Source of the DNA: Phellopilus nigrolimitatus
Taxonomy: Eukaryota > Basidiomycota > Agaricomycetes > Hymenochaetales > Hymenochaetaceae
Direction: 5' to 3'
Assembly: GCA_021029095.1 (NCBI GenBank)
Contig: JAJOHG010000298.1
Coordinates: 1-31,330 of the forward strand
Length of the DNA stretch: 31,330 bases
A program made the position numbers and the translations under genes. This document shows positions 30,433 to 31,330 of this stretch, piece after piece; positions within the stretch are counted from its first letter, which is position 1, and every line of letters begins with the position of its first letter. A model generated the notes under the pieces. The model was not told the origin of the DNA. It did no database searches and saw nothing but the letters and a program-made list of their open reading frames with translations.

Positions 30433-31330
30433 CCTCTGTTAAGACCGCTATCGAAACTTGAAAGTCTCCCAGCCGAAATTCTTGAAAAGATATTCCGATG
30501 CGTCGAAGCCAAGCAATCTCCTTCGGTGCTCCTTGTGAGTACTCCTAAATCTATTGGTCCGTGAGCCATTCTGTCCAACTCTACCTCTTACTCGACAAGC
30601 CGGCTTTTTACCCTTGTATGAAGCGACTTGTCAAATGGGCATTTCCGTGCATTGGGCTGTACAAAGAGGTCCCGGGCGCTCGTGTGGGATATGTTTTTGT
30701 CGCTCCCTACGCTTTCGCTACTCGAACTCAAGGAGGTCGTGCTACGGAATGATGCCCTTGAGAAAAACTGCAGCAAGCTAAATCCTTCGACTGTCTGCCT
30801 TGTGACGGCCTGGTGCCATCCCGATCCTTCGCAGGGTGTCAACTTCAATCGTTCATATACGAGCTTCATGATGTGGGAGGGATGTATCGTCTCAATCCTG
30901 GGACATACGATACAATTTTCTCCTCGGATCAAGCAACAAGCTACTCATGTCCTTGAACATTTAGAAGGCAGTATTGTTTTTGTCCTGCAATGAACTAGTT
31001 CGCATGCGGACGAGCGCGTTCTACGTCTTCTATTTCTATTCTTCTGAAGAAGGCCCTTTGACGAAGCATCTTAATATCTTCGAACTTCCCGACCCGCCCA
31101 TTGACTCCGAGCTTAACGTACCTGTCTTGGAGGCGTACTTTGATCACTTCTGTTGGACTAATATGGAATTCGAAGGCGGAAATAACGGCAGGAAAGGAAC
31201 TGTTCTTCTCTTCACTGACCCAGAAGAACCTAACGCCAAAAAAGATGATAATAATACGGCTTTACCACAGAGATTCTTAGGCATGAAGCAATCGTCCGGG
31301 CACTGGATGCGCCAGAGGATAATCAACTTG
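30433..31330 (+). pseudogene. Broken F-box-like gene, open at the window end
   Basis: An F-box opening is clear at 30451-30540 (SKLESLPAEILEKIFRCVEAK), but no ATG lies in frame before it (TGA at 30424). Homology-like sequence then moves through three frames: frame 3 at 30561-30650 (VQLYLLLDKPAFYPCMKRL), frame 1 at about 30688-30990 (FLSLPTLSLLELKEVVLRN to HLEGSIVFVLQ, then TGA) and frame 2 from 31004 to the window end (FYVFYFYSSEEGPLTKHLN ...), still open at 31330. No splice signals join these cleanly. Either a decayed gene or one damaged by sequencing indels. The plus-strand order and spacing fit one ancestral gene. Confidence 0.6.

Overview
This window reads as nuclear DNA of a basidiomycete fungus, most likely an Agaricomycete (mushroom-forming class). 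The genes are split by many 50-65 bp GT-AG introns, some exons are very short, F-box proteins are frequent, and the recognisable proteins (Hem13, Dph2, His1, Rot1, proteasome beta-6, sedolisin) are fungal orthologues. There are no bacterial-type operons. Each gene has its own promoter, so neighbours say little about function. Exon coordinates were worked out by eye from splice signals, reading frame and family alignment from memory. Every complete spliced model ends in frame.

Layout. 1-1397 (+): 3' part of an MFS transporter, open at the window start, with two apparent +1 shifts. 1543-2597 (-): coproporphyrinogen III oxidase, convergent with it and also carrying two apparent shifts. 3348-4385 (+): a TPR/F-box gene, internally degraded and cut off by an insertion. 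4319-8021: a giant, nearly perfect palindrome made of two 1,707 bp arms around a 289 bp loop. 8275-11238 (-): an S53 sedolisin-type secreted protease in 19 exons. 12116-14286 (+): DPH2, diphthamide biosynthesis. 15132-16366 (+): HIS1, with a 4-base first exon. 17314-18990 (+): a conserved fungal protein of unknown function. 18991-21419: no recognised gene. 21420-22265 (+): ROT1, an ER chaperone. 22266-25314: no recognised gene. 25315-27600 (+): proteasome subunit beta-6 with three unusually long introns. 28158-29983 (+): an intact F-box protein. 30433 to the window end (+): a broken F-box-like gene.

The identified genes are mostly single-copy housekeeping functions: haem synthesis, histidine synthesis, diphthamide on eEF2, the proteasome core and ER folding. 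Among them lie a secreted acid protease and F-box family members, which expand and decay quickly in these fungi.

The most unusual object is the palindrome. Its arms differ at only two of 1,707 positions. It has no recognisable transposase. It contains a 33-odd-unit array of 11 bp words with a T-tract once per helical turn, a block of short TTGGG-N-CCCAA palindromes, terminal hairpins, and a second, older inverted repeat nested in each arm. It looks like a recent foldback-type mobile element inserted into an F-box gene. Any transcript crossing it would fold into a very long double-stranded RNA.
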